Shown: positions 1-6,439 of the stretch, one piece after another | Layout: each line of letters starts with the position of its first letter | How positions within the stretch are numbered: position 1 is the stretch's first letter | From: an uncultured Bacteroidales bacterium | Lineage (GTDB): Bacteria; Bacteroidota; Bacteroidia; Bacteroidales; P3 | Length of the DNA: 9,355 nucleotides | NCBI GenBank assembly: GCA_947179195.1 | Contig: CAMXAS010000038.1 | Location: 1-9,355, forward strand | Reading direction: 5' to 3' | The notes under the pieces: generated by a model | The model's input: the letters and a program-made list of their open reading frames with translations, nothing else | What the model was told of the DNA's origin: nothing | Databases searched by the model: none | Translations under genes and position numbers: made by a program

Positions 1-31
1 ACCGCGCCTGGGGGGGCGGGGTTGGTAGCTA

Positions 32-280
32 TCATATAGGCCGGTGCGTGTGTGCGCGCCCCCCCGGCGCGCGCACAACACGCTGCGCCGCCACCCCGTC
101 CAACAGCCGGCGCATCCGCACCGTATCGTCGGCCGTCGCCATATTGTCGGGATAGTAATCGTGAAGCCGCCCGCCGAGATAGGCCAGCACCAACAGGCGG
201 TTGCCGAGGCTCTTGGAACCGGGAACCGCGACCGTGCCCGCCAAAAGCGGCGACTTAAAACGAATAGACAGCGTCTCCAT
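32..280 (-). CDS. aroA: 3-phosphoshikimate 1-carboxyvinyltransferase (EPSP synthase), N-terminal part only, possibly disrupted
   Basis: EPSP synthase joins shikimate-3-phosphate and phosphoenolpyruvate in the shikimate pathway. The call rests on the N-terminus: after the ATG at 280 come about 60 residues with the family signature GTVAVPGSKSLGNRLL (residues 15-30, the substrate-binding Lys in PGSKS) and a later ADDT motif. The start lies 26 nt inside the end of aroB, and the order aroB-aroA fits a shikimate operon. After roughly residue 60 the frame no longer resembles the family: the expected AGTAMRF-like motif is absent from this frame and the other two, and the frame stops at 32-34 after 82 codons, against a usual length of about 400-430. 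The break falls in a GC hairpin and a run of seven C (59-65). It may be a frameshift, an assembly-edge error or a true pseudogene. The aroA identity of the N-terminus is fairly sure; the state of the gene is not. Confidence 0.7.
   Translation of the reverse strand: METLSIRFKSPLLAGTVAVPGSKSLGNRLLVLAYLGGRLHDYYPDNMATADDTVRMRRLLDGVAAQRVVRAPGGRAHTHRPI
49..77. repeat. GC-rich inverted repeat with alternating purine-pyrimidine arms
   Basis: The arms 49-60 and 66-77 are complementary over 12 positions with a single G-T pair (T53/G73), and the loop is five C (61-65). Together with C59-C60 this makes a run of seven C. The arms are alternating GT/GC, a composition able to form a strong hairpin or Z-DNA. 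No T-run follows on either strand, so it does not look like an intrinsic terminator. It coincides with the point where the aroA frame stops making sense, and a second run of seven G lies at 10-16. Confidence 0.7.
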
Positions 281-1340
281 GTTCCAGAATTTCCATCGCC
301 GCGGCCAGCGGCATACTGAAGTCGTAATCGGCCTGACCGGGGGCCGACAGCACGACCGGACGGATGGCGCCGGCCGCATTCTTCTTGTCCTGCCGCAGAT
401 AAGCGTCCAAAGCCTGTAAGTCGGCCGCGCCGTAGTCCGGCCGCCCGTAACGTGCGGTCAGCAGGGCGCGGATACGGCGGAACAAGTCCGCGTCGAAGCC
501 GCATTGCGATACCGAAAGGTAGAGTTCATAGACCATGCCCCAGGCCACGGCGCGGCCGTGCGGCACCGGCTGCCCCTTGGCCATGCACAGCGATTCGAAC
601 GCATGGCCGAACGTATGGCCGAAATTGAGCAGGCGGCGGGGCCCCGCCTCGGCGAAGTCGCGCGCCACCACGTCCCTTTTATCCCGCACGGCCGCCACGA
701 TGTCCGCAAGCGGCACCCGTCCGGTATCGAACAAGGCCCCGGCGGCCTCCGGCCTGAAATCCGGACGGAACAGCAATTGCATCTTCAGGATTTCCGCCGC
801 ACCTGATATATATTCTTCCGCCGGCAACGTCCGCAAAAAACGCGGGTCGATGAAGACGGCCTCCGGCCGCGCGAAAACGCCGGCCATATTCTTGACTTCG
901 CCGACATCGACGCCGGTCTTGCCGCCCACCGAGGCGTCCACCATCGCCAACAACGAGGTCGGCACCTGGATGAACGGGATGCCGCGCTTGTACGTGGCCG
1001 CCATAAAGCCGCCCATATCGCCGACCACACCGCCGCCCACGTTCACGACCAACGTCCGGCGGTCGGCGCCGGCCCGCGCCAGGGCTTCCCACCCCCGCGT
1101 CACCTGCGCGATTTGCTTGTGCGCCTCGCCCGGCTCGAAACAGACCGAGGGGCCGTCCGCACCGCGGCATACGCCCTGCGCTTGCAAGAGCGGCAGCACC
1201 TGCGGCCAAATGCGGCTGTCGGAACAGAACAAGACCTTGCGTCCTTCCCGCTCCGCCGCCGAAACCGTCTGCGCCAACAGCGGCAATACGTCCCCTATCC
1301 AAATGTCGGCTTCGCCGTCCTTGAAGTGTTCCGGTGTCAT
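255..1340 (-). CDS. aroB: 3-dehydroquinate synthase
   Basis: Cytoplasmic enzyme of the second shikimate-pathway step: converts DAHP to 3-dehydroquinate using NAD+ and a divalent metal. The 361-residue length is normal for the family. Visible motifs: the NAD-binding GGGVVGDMGGF (102-112), PTSLLAMVDASVGGKTGVD (127-145) with the conserved Lys141, GAAEILK (180-186) and NFGHTFGHAFE (239-249), then PHG (260-262). By comparison with characterised members, the metal ligands should be Glu183, His242 and His261. A DKKN motif sits near the C-terminus. The ATG at 1340 overlaps the tsaE stop in an ATGA, and the stop lies 26 nt inside aroA, so translation of tsaE, aroB and aroA is probably coupled. The gene has no promoter of its own that I can see and is likely transcribed from upstream genes. 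Confidence 0.96.
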   Translation of the reverse strand: MTPEHFKDGEADIWIGDVLPLLAQTVSAAEREGRKVLFCSDSRIWPQVLPLLQAQGVCRGADGPSVCFEPGEAHKQIAQVTRGWEALARAGADRRTLVVNVGGGVVGDMGGFMAATYKRGIPFIQVPTSLLAMVDASVGGKTGVDVGEVKNMAGVFARPEAVFIDPRFLRTLPAEEYISGAAEILKMQLLFRPDFRPEAAGALFDTGRVPLADIVAAVRDKRDVVARDFAEAGPRRLLNFGHTFGHAFESLCMAKGQPVPHGRAVAWGMVYELYLSVSQCGFDADLFRRIRALLTARYGRPDYGAADLQALDAYLRQDKKNAAGAIRPVVLSAPGQADYDFSMPLAAAMEILEHGDAVYSF

Positions 1341-1777
1341 GACTTGCCTCCCGCTTCCGTTACCGTGAAGGTGCGGCTACCGTCCCCCTCCGCGCGGATA
1401 TCCACGCGCACATGCGGGAAATCCAGCAGCGGCGCGATGCGCTCCGGCCATTCGACCAAACAGGGTTTTCCACTGAAAAAATAGGTTTCGTAGCCGATGT
1501 CGTAGGCTTCCTCCAAGCGGTTGATGCGATAGAAATCGAAATGATAGACCGCGCCGCCATCGGCGCACGCATACTCGTTCACAATCGAGAACGTGGGGCT
1601 CAACACGGGTTCCGTCACGCCCAACATACGGCAGAACGCCTGTATGAACGTGGTCTTGCCCGCCCCCATCTCACCGTAAAACGCCCAAACCGGCGTATCG
1701 GGATACAACGCCCGCAACCGCCCGGCCAAATCCGTCAAATTCGACAGACCCACCCCGCAAAATATCCGTGGCTCCAT
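1337..1777 (-). CDS. tsaE: tRNA threonylcarbamoyladenosine biosynthesis ATPase TsaE
   Basis: TsaE is the P-loop ATPase that works with TsaB and TsaD to make t6A at position 37 of ANN-decoding tRNAs. The 146-residue protein has the family's typical size. It shows the Walker A loop GEMGAGKT (35-42), the SPTFSIVNEY segment (60-69), the HFDFYR motif with Asp81 (79-84) and the LVEWPERI motif (107-114), all characteristic of TsaE. It starts 7 nt after the porX stop and its own stop overlaps the aroB start by 4 nt (ATGA), so it is read within the HD-porX-tsaE-aroB-aroA unit. The start at 1777 is supported by this close packing and by the usual N-terminal length ahead of the P-loop. Nothing in it looks degraded. 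Confidence 0.96.
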   Translation of the reverse strand: MEPRIFCGVGLSNLTDLAGRLRALYPDTPVWAFYGEMGAGKTTFIQAFCRMLGVTEPVLSPTFSIVNEYACADGGAVYHFDFYRINRLEEAYDIGYETYFFSGKPCLVEWPERIAPLLDFPHVRVDIRAEGDGSRTFTVTEAGGKS

Positions 1778-1784
1778 GCTTCTC

Positions 1785-3341
1785 TTATTTAGGCCGCATC
1801 ACGGCGAACGGCACCATCATCTCCTCCATCGAAATGCCGCCGTGCTGTATCGTGTCTTTGTAATAACCGACGTATTGGTTGTAGTTGTTGGGATAGACGA
1901 AGAAATCGTTTTCCCGGCAGAAGATGAACGAAGCCGTCATGCTGACTTTCGGCAGGAAGATATCACCCGGATAACGCACGTAAAACACCTGCTGCGGGTC
2001 GAACTCCATATTTCGCCCCACCTTGTAGCGCAGGTTCACGCTCGCTTCGCGGTCGCCCTTGACGCGCACCGGATTCGTGATACGGACCGAACCGTGGTCG
2101 GTCGTCAACACGACGATGGCCCGCTGCCCCATCAGGTTCTTCAACAGCTCGACGAGCGGCGAATGCTTGACCCACGACAGCACGAGCGAACGGTAAGAGG
2201 TCTCCTCGCTCGACATTTCGCGCAGCAGTTCCACTTCCGTACTGGCATGGGAGAGCATATCCACGAAATTGTAGATGATGACGTTGAGCGGCGTCTGCAA
2301 CATACGGGGCAGATGGTCCAACAGTTTCATGCCGTAGGCGTGGTTCAGCACCTTGTTGAACGTCACGCGCGGTTCCTTGCCGTAGCGTTTCAGGTATTCT
2401 TCCAACAACTCCTTCTCGTACTGGTTCTTGCGCTCGTTGGAGTCTTCCGGAATCCAATACTGCGGATATTTCTTCTCTATTTCGGTGGGCAACAGGCCCG
2501 CGAACATACTGTTGCGCGCGTAATGCGTCACCGAAGGCAGAATGCTCATATAGGTCGAATCGCTGATAACCTTCACGTAGCGTTCCAACTCGTCCTGAAT
2601 AATCTTCCAGTGATCGTAACGCAGGTTGTCGATGACGAGCAGGAACACGGGCACGTCGCTGTTCAACAGCGGGAAGAGTTTTTGTTTCAACACCGTGTGC
2701 GACATTTCAAAATCGTTGTCGCCTTTCCGGCCGTTGATGAAGTCGATGTAGTTCTTTTCGATATATTTCGAGAACAAGAGGTTGGCTTCTTTTTTCTGCG
2801 TGCCCAATATCTCCAGCAAGCCCTCATCGCCGGCTTTCGGCAATTCCAAGTCCCAATACGTCAGTTTTTTATAGACCTTCTCCCATTCCTGATACGTCAG
2901 ATTGGCAGACAGTTCCATGCTGATATTGCGGAATTCCTGCTGATAGGCCATGCTCGACTTCTCGCCCTCCAGGCGCGGGGCCTCCAACTGCTTCTTGATG
3001 GCCAATACGATTTGCCCCGGATTGACCGGCTTAATCAGATAATCGGAAATTTTGGAGCCCAAGGCCTCTTCCATAATCTGCTCCTCCTCGCTTTTGGTCA
3101 CCATGACCACCGGCAGGGAGGGCAACATCGTCTTGATTTCGGTCAACGTCTCCAAGCCCGACATCCCCGGCATCTGTTCATCCAAAAACACGATATCGAC
3201 GGCCTCCGACCGCAACGCGTCAATCGCATCCCGGCCGTTGTTCATCGTCAGCACCTCGTAGCCTTTCTTCTCCAAGAACATGACGTGAGGTTTGAGCAAA
3301 TCGATTTCGTCGTCTATCCACAGCACCCTTACTCTATCCAT
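1785..3341 (-). CDS. porX: PorX-like response regulator with PglZ/alkaline-phosphatase-type effector domain
   Basis: A 518-residue two-domain regulator found across Bacteroidota. Residues 1-~120 form a receiver domain with acidic pair Asp10/Asp11, phosphoacceptor Asp54 (FLDEQMPG), Thr82 and Lys104. A linker region (~125-210) leads to a PglZ-type domain (~220-518) of the alkaline phosphatase superfamily. It keeps Asp238 (VIDNLRYD), the candidate nucleophile Thr272 (PSVTHYARN), NFVDMLSH (358-365) and TTDHG (413-417), which are the expected metal-site residues. In Porphyromonas gingivalis, PorX with the kinase PorY controls type IX secretion genes, and its PglZ domain has been reported to cleave oligonucleotides. 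No porY or T9SS gene is in this window, so the T9SS role here is by homology. The gene follows the HD phosphohydrolase by 36 nt and precedes tsaE by 7 nt. All phosphorylation and metal residues are present, so it should be active. Confidence 0.93.
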   Translation of the reverse strand: MDRVRVLWIDDEIDLLKPHVMFLEKKGYEVLTMNNGRDAIDALRSEAVDIVFLDEQMPGMSGLETLTEIKTMLPSLPVVMVTKSEEEQIMEEALGSKISDYLIKPVNPGQIVLAIKKQLEAPRLEGEKSSMAYQQEFRNISMELSANLTYQEWEKVYKKLTYWDLELPKAGDEGLLEILGTQKKEANLLFSKYIEKNYIDFINGRKGDNDFEMSHTVLKQKLFPLLNSDVPVFLLVIDNLRYDHWKIIQDELERYVKVISDSTYMSILPSVTHYARNSMFAGLLPTEIEKKYPQYWIPEDSNERKNQYEKELLEEYLKRYGKEPRVTFNKVLNHAYGMKLLDHLPRMLQTPLNVIIYNFVDMLSHASTEVELLREMSSEETSYRSLVLSWVKHSPLVELLKNLMGQRAIVVLTTDHGSVRITNPVRVKGDREASVNLRYKVGRNMEFDPQQVFYVRYPGDIFLPKVSMTASFIFCRENDFFVYPNNYNQYVGYYKDTIQHGGISMEEMMVPFAVMRPK

Positions 3342-3377
3342 ATTAATCCCTTCGTTTTTTCAGTGTAAAACCTTTTG

Positions 3378-4589
3378 TTAAACGTGACACAGCAAATATT
3401 TCTCATCCGCTTTCATCACGAAATGCCGATCCAACAGTTCGGACACCGTCGTCAAATCGACCACCTGGCCATCCTTGCGCCATACGCGGATACCGTCGTC
3501 CTCTTTCGTATCGTATTTATACGTCTTCGTGCTCAAGCCCTTCTCGTAGAAGAAGTAAGGCAACCAGTCCGCTTGTCCGATTTTTTGCAAGGTCTCGGCC
3601 TTGACCCGTTCGATATAGGCGGGATCGAACGGCGCGTTGCGCAACTCGGACTTGAACAACCGGCGGTCCAACAAGCGTTGCGAGAGCGTCCGCAAGACCG
3701 TATCCCCGCTCTGCGCCCAGGCTTTGAGGCTGAACCATATATCGCTGTCGTCTATGGCCGAGAACGGTTCCAGCAGACTGTCGTCCGCGGCTTGCCCCGC
3801 CGGGCGGCGCAACAACTGCAACAGCGCCGGACTGCCCGCCAAGGCTTCGTTTTCATGCAACAGCAAGCGCGCCCGCTCCAACGTATGCCCCAACATGAGT
3901 TCGGCACACACCGACGTCTTGTGCAGATAGACCTGCCAGAACATCATGCGGCGCGACAGGATGAATTTCTCTAACGAATAGATGCTTTTTTCCTCGACGA
4001 CCAACTGCCCTTCGTGCACGTTCATCATCTTGATGATGCGCTCCGTGCCGACGACGCCTTCCTGCACGCCCGTATAGAAACTGTCGCGGTTCAGATAATC
4101 GAGACGGTCCACGTCCAATTGCCCCGAAACGAGTTGATGCAGGAACGGCTTGTGGTAGTGGCCGTTGAAAATGGCCATCGCCATGTCCAAGCGACCGCCC
4201 CATTCCCGGTTGAGCCGTTGCATGATGAGCTGGCTGACTTCCTCGTGCGAGACGGACGGCAAAAGCGTGTGTTCCAACACATGGGACAAGGGGCCGTGCC
4301 CGATGTCGTGCAACAGGATGGCCGCACAGGCCGCGTCCTTTTCTTCGGGCGTAATCGATACGCCTTTGGCCTGCAACATATCCAAGGCCTCTTTCATCAG
4401 GTGCAGACAGCCCAACGAATGGTTGAACCGCGTATGCACGGCCCCCGGATAGACGAGGAACGAAAGCCCCATCTGTACAATCCGTCGCAAACGTTGGAAA
4501 TACGGATGGCTCACGATATCGTAAGCCAGATCGGAAGGCAGTTGGATGAAACCCCAGACCGGATCGTTGACGATTTTGTTTTTGTTCAT
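3378..4589 (-). CDS. HD-domain phosphohydrolase (SAMHD1-like, COG1078 type)
   Basis: A 403-residue metal-dependent phosphohydrolase. The HD signature is complete: His57 (RFNHSLG), His94-Asp95 (LLHDIGHGPLSH) and Asp161 (LDVDRLDYLNRDS). The H-G-P-x-S-H and D-V-D-R/K-x-D-Y patterns are those of SAMHD1 and bacterial dNTP triphosphohydrolases, so the substrate is probably a (deoxy)nucleotide, but specificity cannot be read from sequence. Residues ~270-403 are a variable C-terminal part. The N-terminus (KNKIVNDPVWGFIQLP) fits the family, which supports the ATG at 4589. It is the first gene of the leftward unit, diverges from lpxD, and has a perfect TATCTTTG promoter element only 9 nt ahead of its start, implying a very short leader. 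Neighbouring porX encodes a nucleotide-cleaving family member, which hints at a shared role in nucleotide metabolism or signalling. That link is inference. Confidence 0.93.
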   Translation of the reverse strand: MNKNKIVNDPVWGFIQLPSDLAYDIVSHPYFQRLRRIVQMGLSFLVYPGAVHTRFNHSLGCLHLMKEALDMLQAKGVSITPEEKDAACAAILLHDIGHGPLSHVLEHTLLPSVSHEEVSQLIMQRLNREWGGRLDMAMAIFNGHYHKPFLHQLVSGQLDVDRLDYLNRDSFYTGVQEGVVGTERIIKMMNVHEGQLVVEEKSIYSLEKFILSRRMMFWQVYLHKTSVCAELMLGHTLERARLLLHENEALAGSPALLQLLRRPAGQAADDSLLEPFSAIDDSDIWFSLKAWAQSGDTVLRTLSQRLLDRRLFKSELRNAPFDPAYIERVKAETLQKIGQADWLPYFFYEKGLSTKTYKYDTKEDDGIRVWRKDGQVVDLTTVSELLDRHFVMKADEKYLLCHV

Positions 4590-4598
4590 AAATTATGA

Positions 4599-4606
4599 CA
4601 AAGATA
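4599..4606 (-). promoter_or_regulatory. Bacteroidota -7 promoter element for the HD phosphohydrolase unit
   Basis: The minus strand reads TATCTTTG, a perfect match to the Bacteroidota -7 consensus TAnnTTTG. It ends 9 nt before the ATG at 4589, so the transcript leader would be only a few nucleotides. No TTTG was found at the expected 19-21 nt upstream distance (about 4626-4631 on this strand), so the -33 half is weak or absent. Confidence 0.55.
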
Positions 4607-4617
4607 ACGAAAAAATT

Positions 4618-4648
4618 TTTGTTTTGCGCTCACATTACACTATCTTTG
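4618..4648 (+). promoter_or_regulatory. Bacteroidota promoter for lpxD (TTTG-N19-TATCTTTG)
   Basis: TTTG at 4618-4621 and TATCTTTG at 4641-4648 are separated by 19 nt. Both halves and the spacing match the housekeeping sigma promoter known from Bacteroides (TTTG-N19-21-TAnnTTTG) without mismatch. The predicted start of transcription, about 5 nt further on, gives a leader of roughly 20 nt before the lpxD ATG at 4676. The region is AT-rich, in contrast to the GC-rich genes around it. Confidence 0.8.
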
Positions 4649-4675
4649 CTGAACCATCTAAAAACGAGAAGCCTT

Positions 4676-5707
4676 ATGCTGAAATTCACGCTATCCCAAA
4701 TCGCAGAAGCGGTGGGTGGTACCGTAGAGGGCGATGCCGCCGCCGAAATCTTTACCGTCTGTAAAATCGAAGAAGGCTGTCCGGGCGGGCTCAGCTTCCT
4801 GGCCAACCCCAAGTACACGCACTATATCTACGAAACCAAGGCGACGGCCGTTTTAGTCAATGCCGACTTCGTGCCGGAACAACCGGTACCCGCCGCCCTG
4901 ATCCGCGTGGAAAACGCCTACCAGGCTTTCGCCAAACTGTTGGCTTTTTACAATGAACACACGATGCCGGCCGAGGGCGTTTCCTCGCTGGCCTTTATCG
5001 ACCCGTCCGCCAAAATCGGCGAGCACGTGTATATAGGCGAATTCGCCGTCATCGCGGCCGGTTGCGAAATCGGCGACGGGGTCAAGATTTTCCCGCACTG
5101 CTACATCGGTGCGCACAACCATATCGGCGCGGGCACGGTGCTGAACGCCGGCGTCAAGGTCTATGCCGGCAACCAAATCGGCCGGAACTGCCTCATCCAT
5201 GCCGGCGCGGTCATCGGCGCGGACGGCTTCGGCTTCGCGCCCAACAACGGCAGTTATGAAAAAATCCCGCAGACGGGACACGTCATTTTGGAAGACAATG
5301 TGGAAATAGGCGCGAACACTTGCGTGGACAAGGCCACGATGGGCGCCACGGTCATCCACGAGGGCGTCAAATTGGACAACCTGATTCAAATCGGCCACAA
5401 CGTCGTGGTGGGCAAGAATACGGTCATGGCCTCGCAGGTCGGCATCGCCGGCTCTACGAAAGTGGGCGAAAACTGTATGTTCGGCGGACAGGTCGGCGTG
5501 GCCGGCCACGTGCAAATCGCCAACGGCGTCATGCTCGGCGCCCAGAGCGGTGCCCCGGGTTCCATCCGCAAGGAAGGCGCGGTGTTGCTCGGCGCGCCCC
5601 CCATTGACGTGGATATATTCCGCCGTTCCTCGGTTCACTTCAAGAACCTCGACAAGATTGTCAAACGTTTGGACGAACTGGAAAAGAAACTTGGAGACGC
5701 CCGATAA
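4676..5707 (+). CDS. lpxD: UDP-3-O-(3-hydroxyacyl)glucosamine N-acyltransferase
   Basis: Third enzyme of lipid A synthesis: transfers a 3-hydroxyacyl chain from acyl carrier protein to the 2-amino group of UDP-3-O-acyl-glucosamine, in the cytoplasm. The 343-residue protein has the normal length. Residues 1-~100 form the uridine-binding domain, followed by many left-handed beta-helix hexapeptide repeats (~105-300) and a C-terminal helical tail rich in Lys and Glu (DKIVKRLDELEKKLG). The catalytic His is His241 (IQIGHNVVVG), equivalent to E. coli His239; His278 (VAGHVQI) matches the second conserved His. I chose ATG 4676 over the in-frame ATG at 4595 because MLKFTLSQIAEAVGG matches the family N-terminus, and the longer version would include the promoter. 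In many Bacteroidota lpxD is followed by lpxC-fabZ and lpxA; here truB follows, overlapping its end. Confidence 0.96.
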   Translation: MLKFTLSQIAEAVGGTVEGDAAAEIFTVCKIEEGCPGGLSFLANPKYTHYIYETKATAVLVNADFVPEQPVPAALIRVENAYQAFAKLLAFYNEHTMPAEGVSSLAFIDPSAKIGEHVYIGEFAVIAAGCEIGDGVKIFPHCYIGAHNHIGAGTVLNAGVKVYAGNQIGRNCLIHAGAVIGADGFGFAPNNGSYEKIPQTGHVILEDNVEIGANTCVDKATMGATVIHEGVKLDNLIQIGHNVVVGKNTVMASQVGIAGSTKVGENCMFGGQVGVAGHVQIANGVMLGAQSGAPGSIRKEGAVLLGAPPIDVDIFRRSSVHFKNLDKIVKRLDELEKKLGDAR

Positions 5708-6368
5708 GGAACTGGAAGCCGGCCGCGCGCTGCTCATCGACAAACCCTACACGTGGACTTCTTTCGACGTCGTGGGCAAGGTGCGGGTTTGGGCCAAACG
5801 CCAATGCGGCAAGAAAATCAAGGTCGGCCACGCGGGCACGTTGGACCCCTTGGCCACGGGTCTGCTGATCGTATGCACGGGCAAGTTCACGAAACGCATC
5901 GAGGAATTCCAAGCGCAGGAAAAGGAATACACGGGCACGTTCATGCTGGGTAGCACGACGCCGAGTTATGACTTGGAAACGGAACCCGTGCCCGGCGGCC
6001 CTTACGCGCACCTGCAACCGCAAGACCTGCAAGCCGCGGCCGAACGGCTGAGCGGCCCGCAGCAACAGGTGCCGCCCGTTTTCTCGGCCGTCAAGGTCGG
6101 CGGCAAAAAAGCCTACGAATACGCCCGGAAAGACAAGGAAGTCGTCTTGCAACCCAAGCCGATTACAGTGTATGCGTTTGAGTTGACGCGCATCGCGTTG
6201 CCCGAAGTGGATTTCCGCATCGTGTGCAGCAAGGGCACGTACATCCGCGCTTTGGCACGGGACTTCGGCGAACTGTTGGGTTGCGGCGCGCATCTGACCG
6301 CCCTCCGCCGCACGCGCATCGGCACGTTCGACGTACGCGACGCCATTTCGCCGCTTGAACTGCCTTGA
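5691..6368 (+). CDS. truB: tRNA pseudouridine(55) synthase, probable TTG start
   Basis: TruB isomerises U55 in the T-loop of tRNAs. From the proposed TTG the protein has 225 residues, near the size of the short Bacteroidota forms without a PUA domain. The N-terminal LLIDKPYTWTSFDVV and the catalytic motif VGHAGTLDPLATGLL are clear; the catalytic nucleophile is Asp52 counted from the TTG. VPPVFSAVKVGGKKAYEYAR and CSKGTYIRALARDFGE also match the family. The start is unusual. No ATG or GTG lies in frame between 5553 and the conserved LLIDKP. The in-frame ATG at 5550 would add 47 residues that are only an out-of-frame reading of lpxD. TTG at 5691 overlaps lpxD by 17 nt and is preceded by an A-rich stretch (GAAAAGAAAC), typical of Bacteroidota start regions. 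CTG codons at 5712 and 5730 are weaker alternatives. The gene identity is firm; the start is inferred. Confidence 0.9.
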   Translation: METPDKELEAGRALLIDKPYTWTSFDVVGKVRVWAKRQCGKKIKVGHAGTLDPLATGLLIVCTGKFTKRIEEFQAQEKEYTGTFMLGSTTPSYDLETEPVPGGPYAHLQPQDLQAAAERLSGPQQQVPPVFSAVKVGGKKAYEYARKDKEVVLQPKPITVYAFELTRIALPEVDFRIVCSKGTYIRALARDFGELLGCGAHLTALRRTRIGTFDVRDAISPLELP

Positions 6369-6395
6369 CTTTTTCCCTTAGTTTTCTTATATTTG
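6364..6395 (+). promoter_or_regulatory. Probable internal promoter for queA
   Basis: TATATTTG at 6388-6395 is a perfect TAnnTTTG element in the 71-nt gap between truB and queA. CTTG at 6364-6367 lies 20 nt upstream of it, one mismatch from the TTTG -33 element and overlapping the truB stop. Transcription would begin about 40 nt before the queA ATG. This suggests queA and the downstream fusion gene can be expressed separately from lpxD-truB. Confidence 0.65.
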
Positions 6396-6439
6396 CCGCC
6401 TTTTTACAAGCGTGTTCAAAATCCATAAACTTACTGATT

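Noticed and set aside
49..77. The GC hairpin as an intrinsic terminator or phage attachment site
   Set aside because: There is no T-run on either side and no integrase, tRNA or direct repeat nearby. A sequence or assembly artefact, or a hairpin within aroA, is more likely.
535..1368. A 277-codon open frame on the plus strand opposite aroB
   Set aside because: Antisense shadow of aroB, low-complexity Pro/Ser/Thr/Arg content and no motif.
1776..3368. A 530-codon open frame on the plus strand opposite porX
   Set aside because: It is the antisense reading of a clear PorX gene, is rich in His, Val, Gln and Arg, and shows no recognisable domain. Long antisense frames are common in GC-rich DNA with third-position bias.
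4595..4675. A 27-residue N-terminal extension of lpxD
   Set aside because: It runs through the promoter (4618-4648), and the family start matches the ATG at 4676.
5550..5690. An upstream ATG for truB adding 47 residues
   Set aside because: These codons only read the 3' end of lpxD in another frame and have an Arg/Ser/Thr-rich composition unlike the TruB N-terminus.
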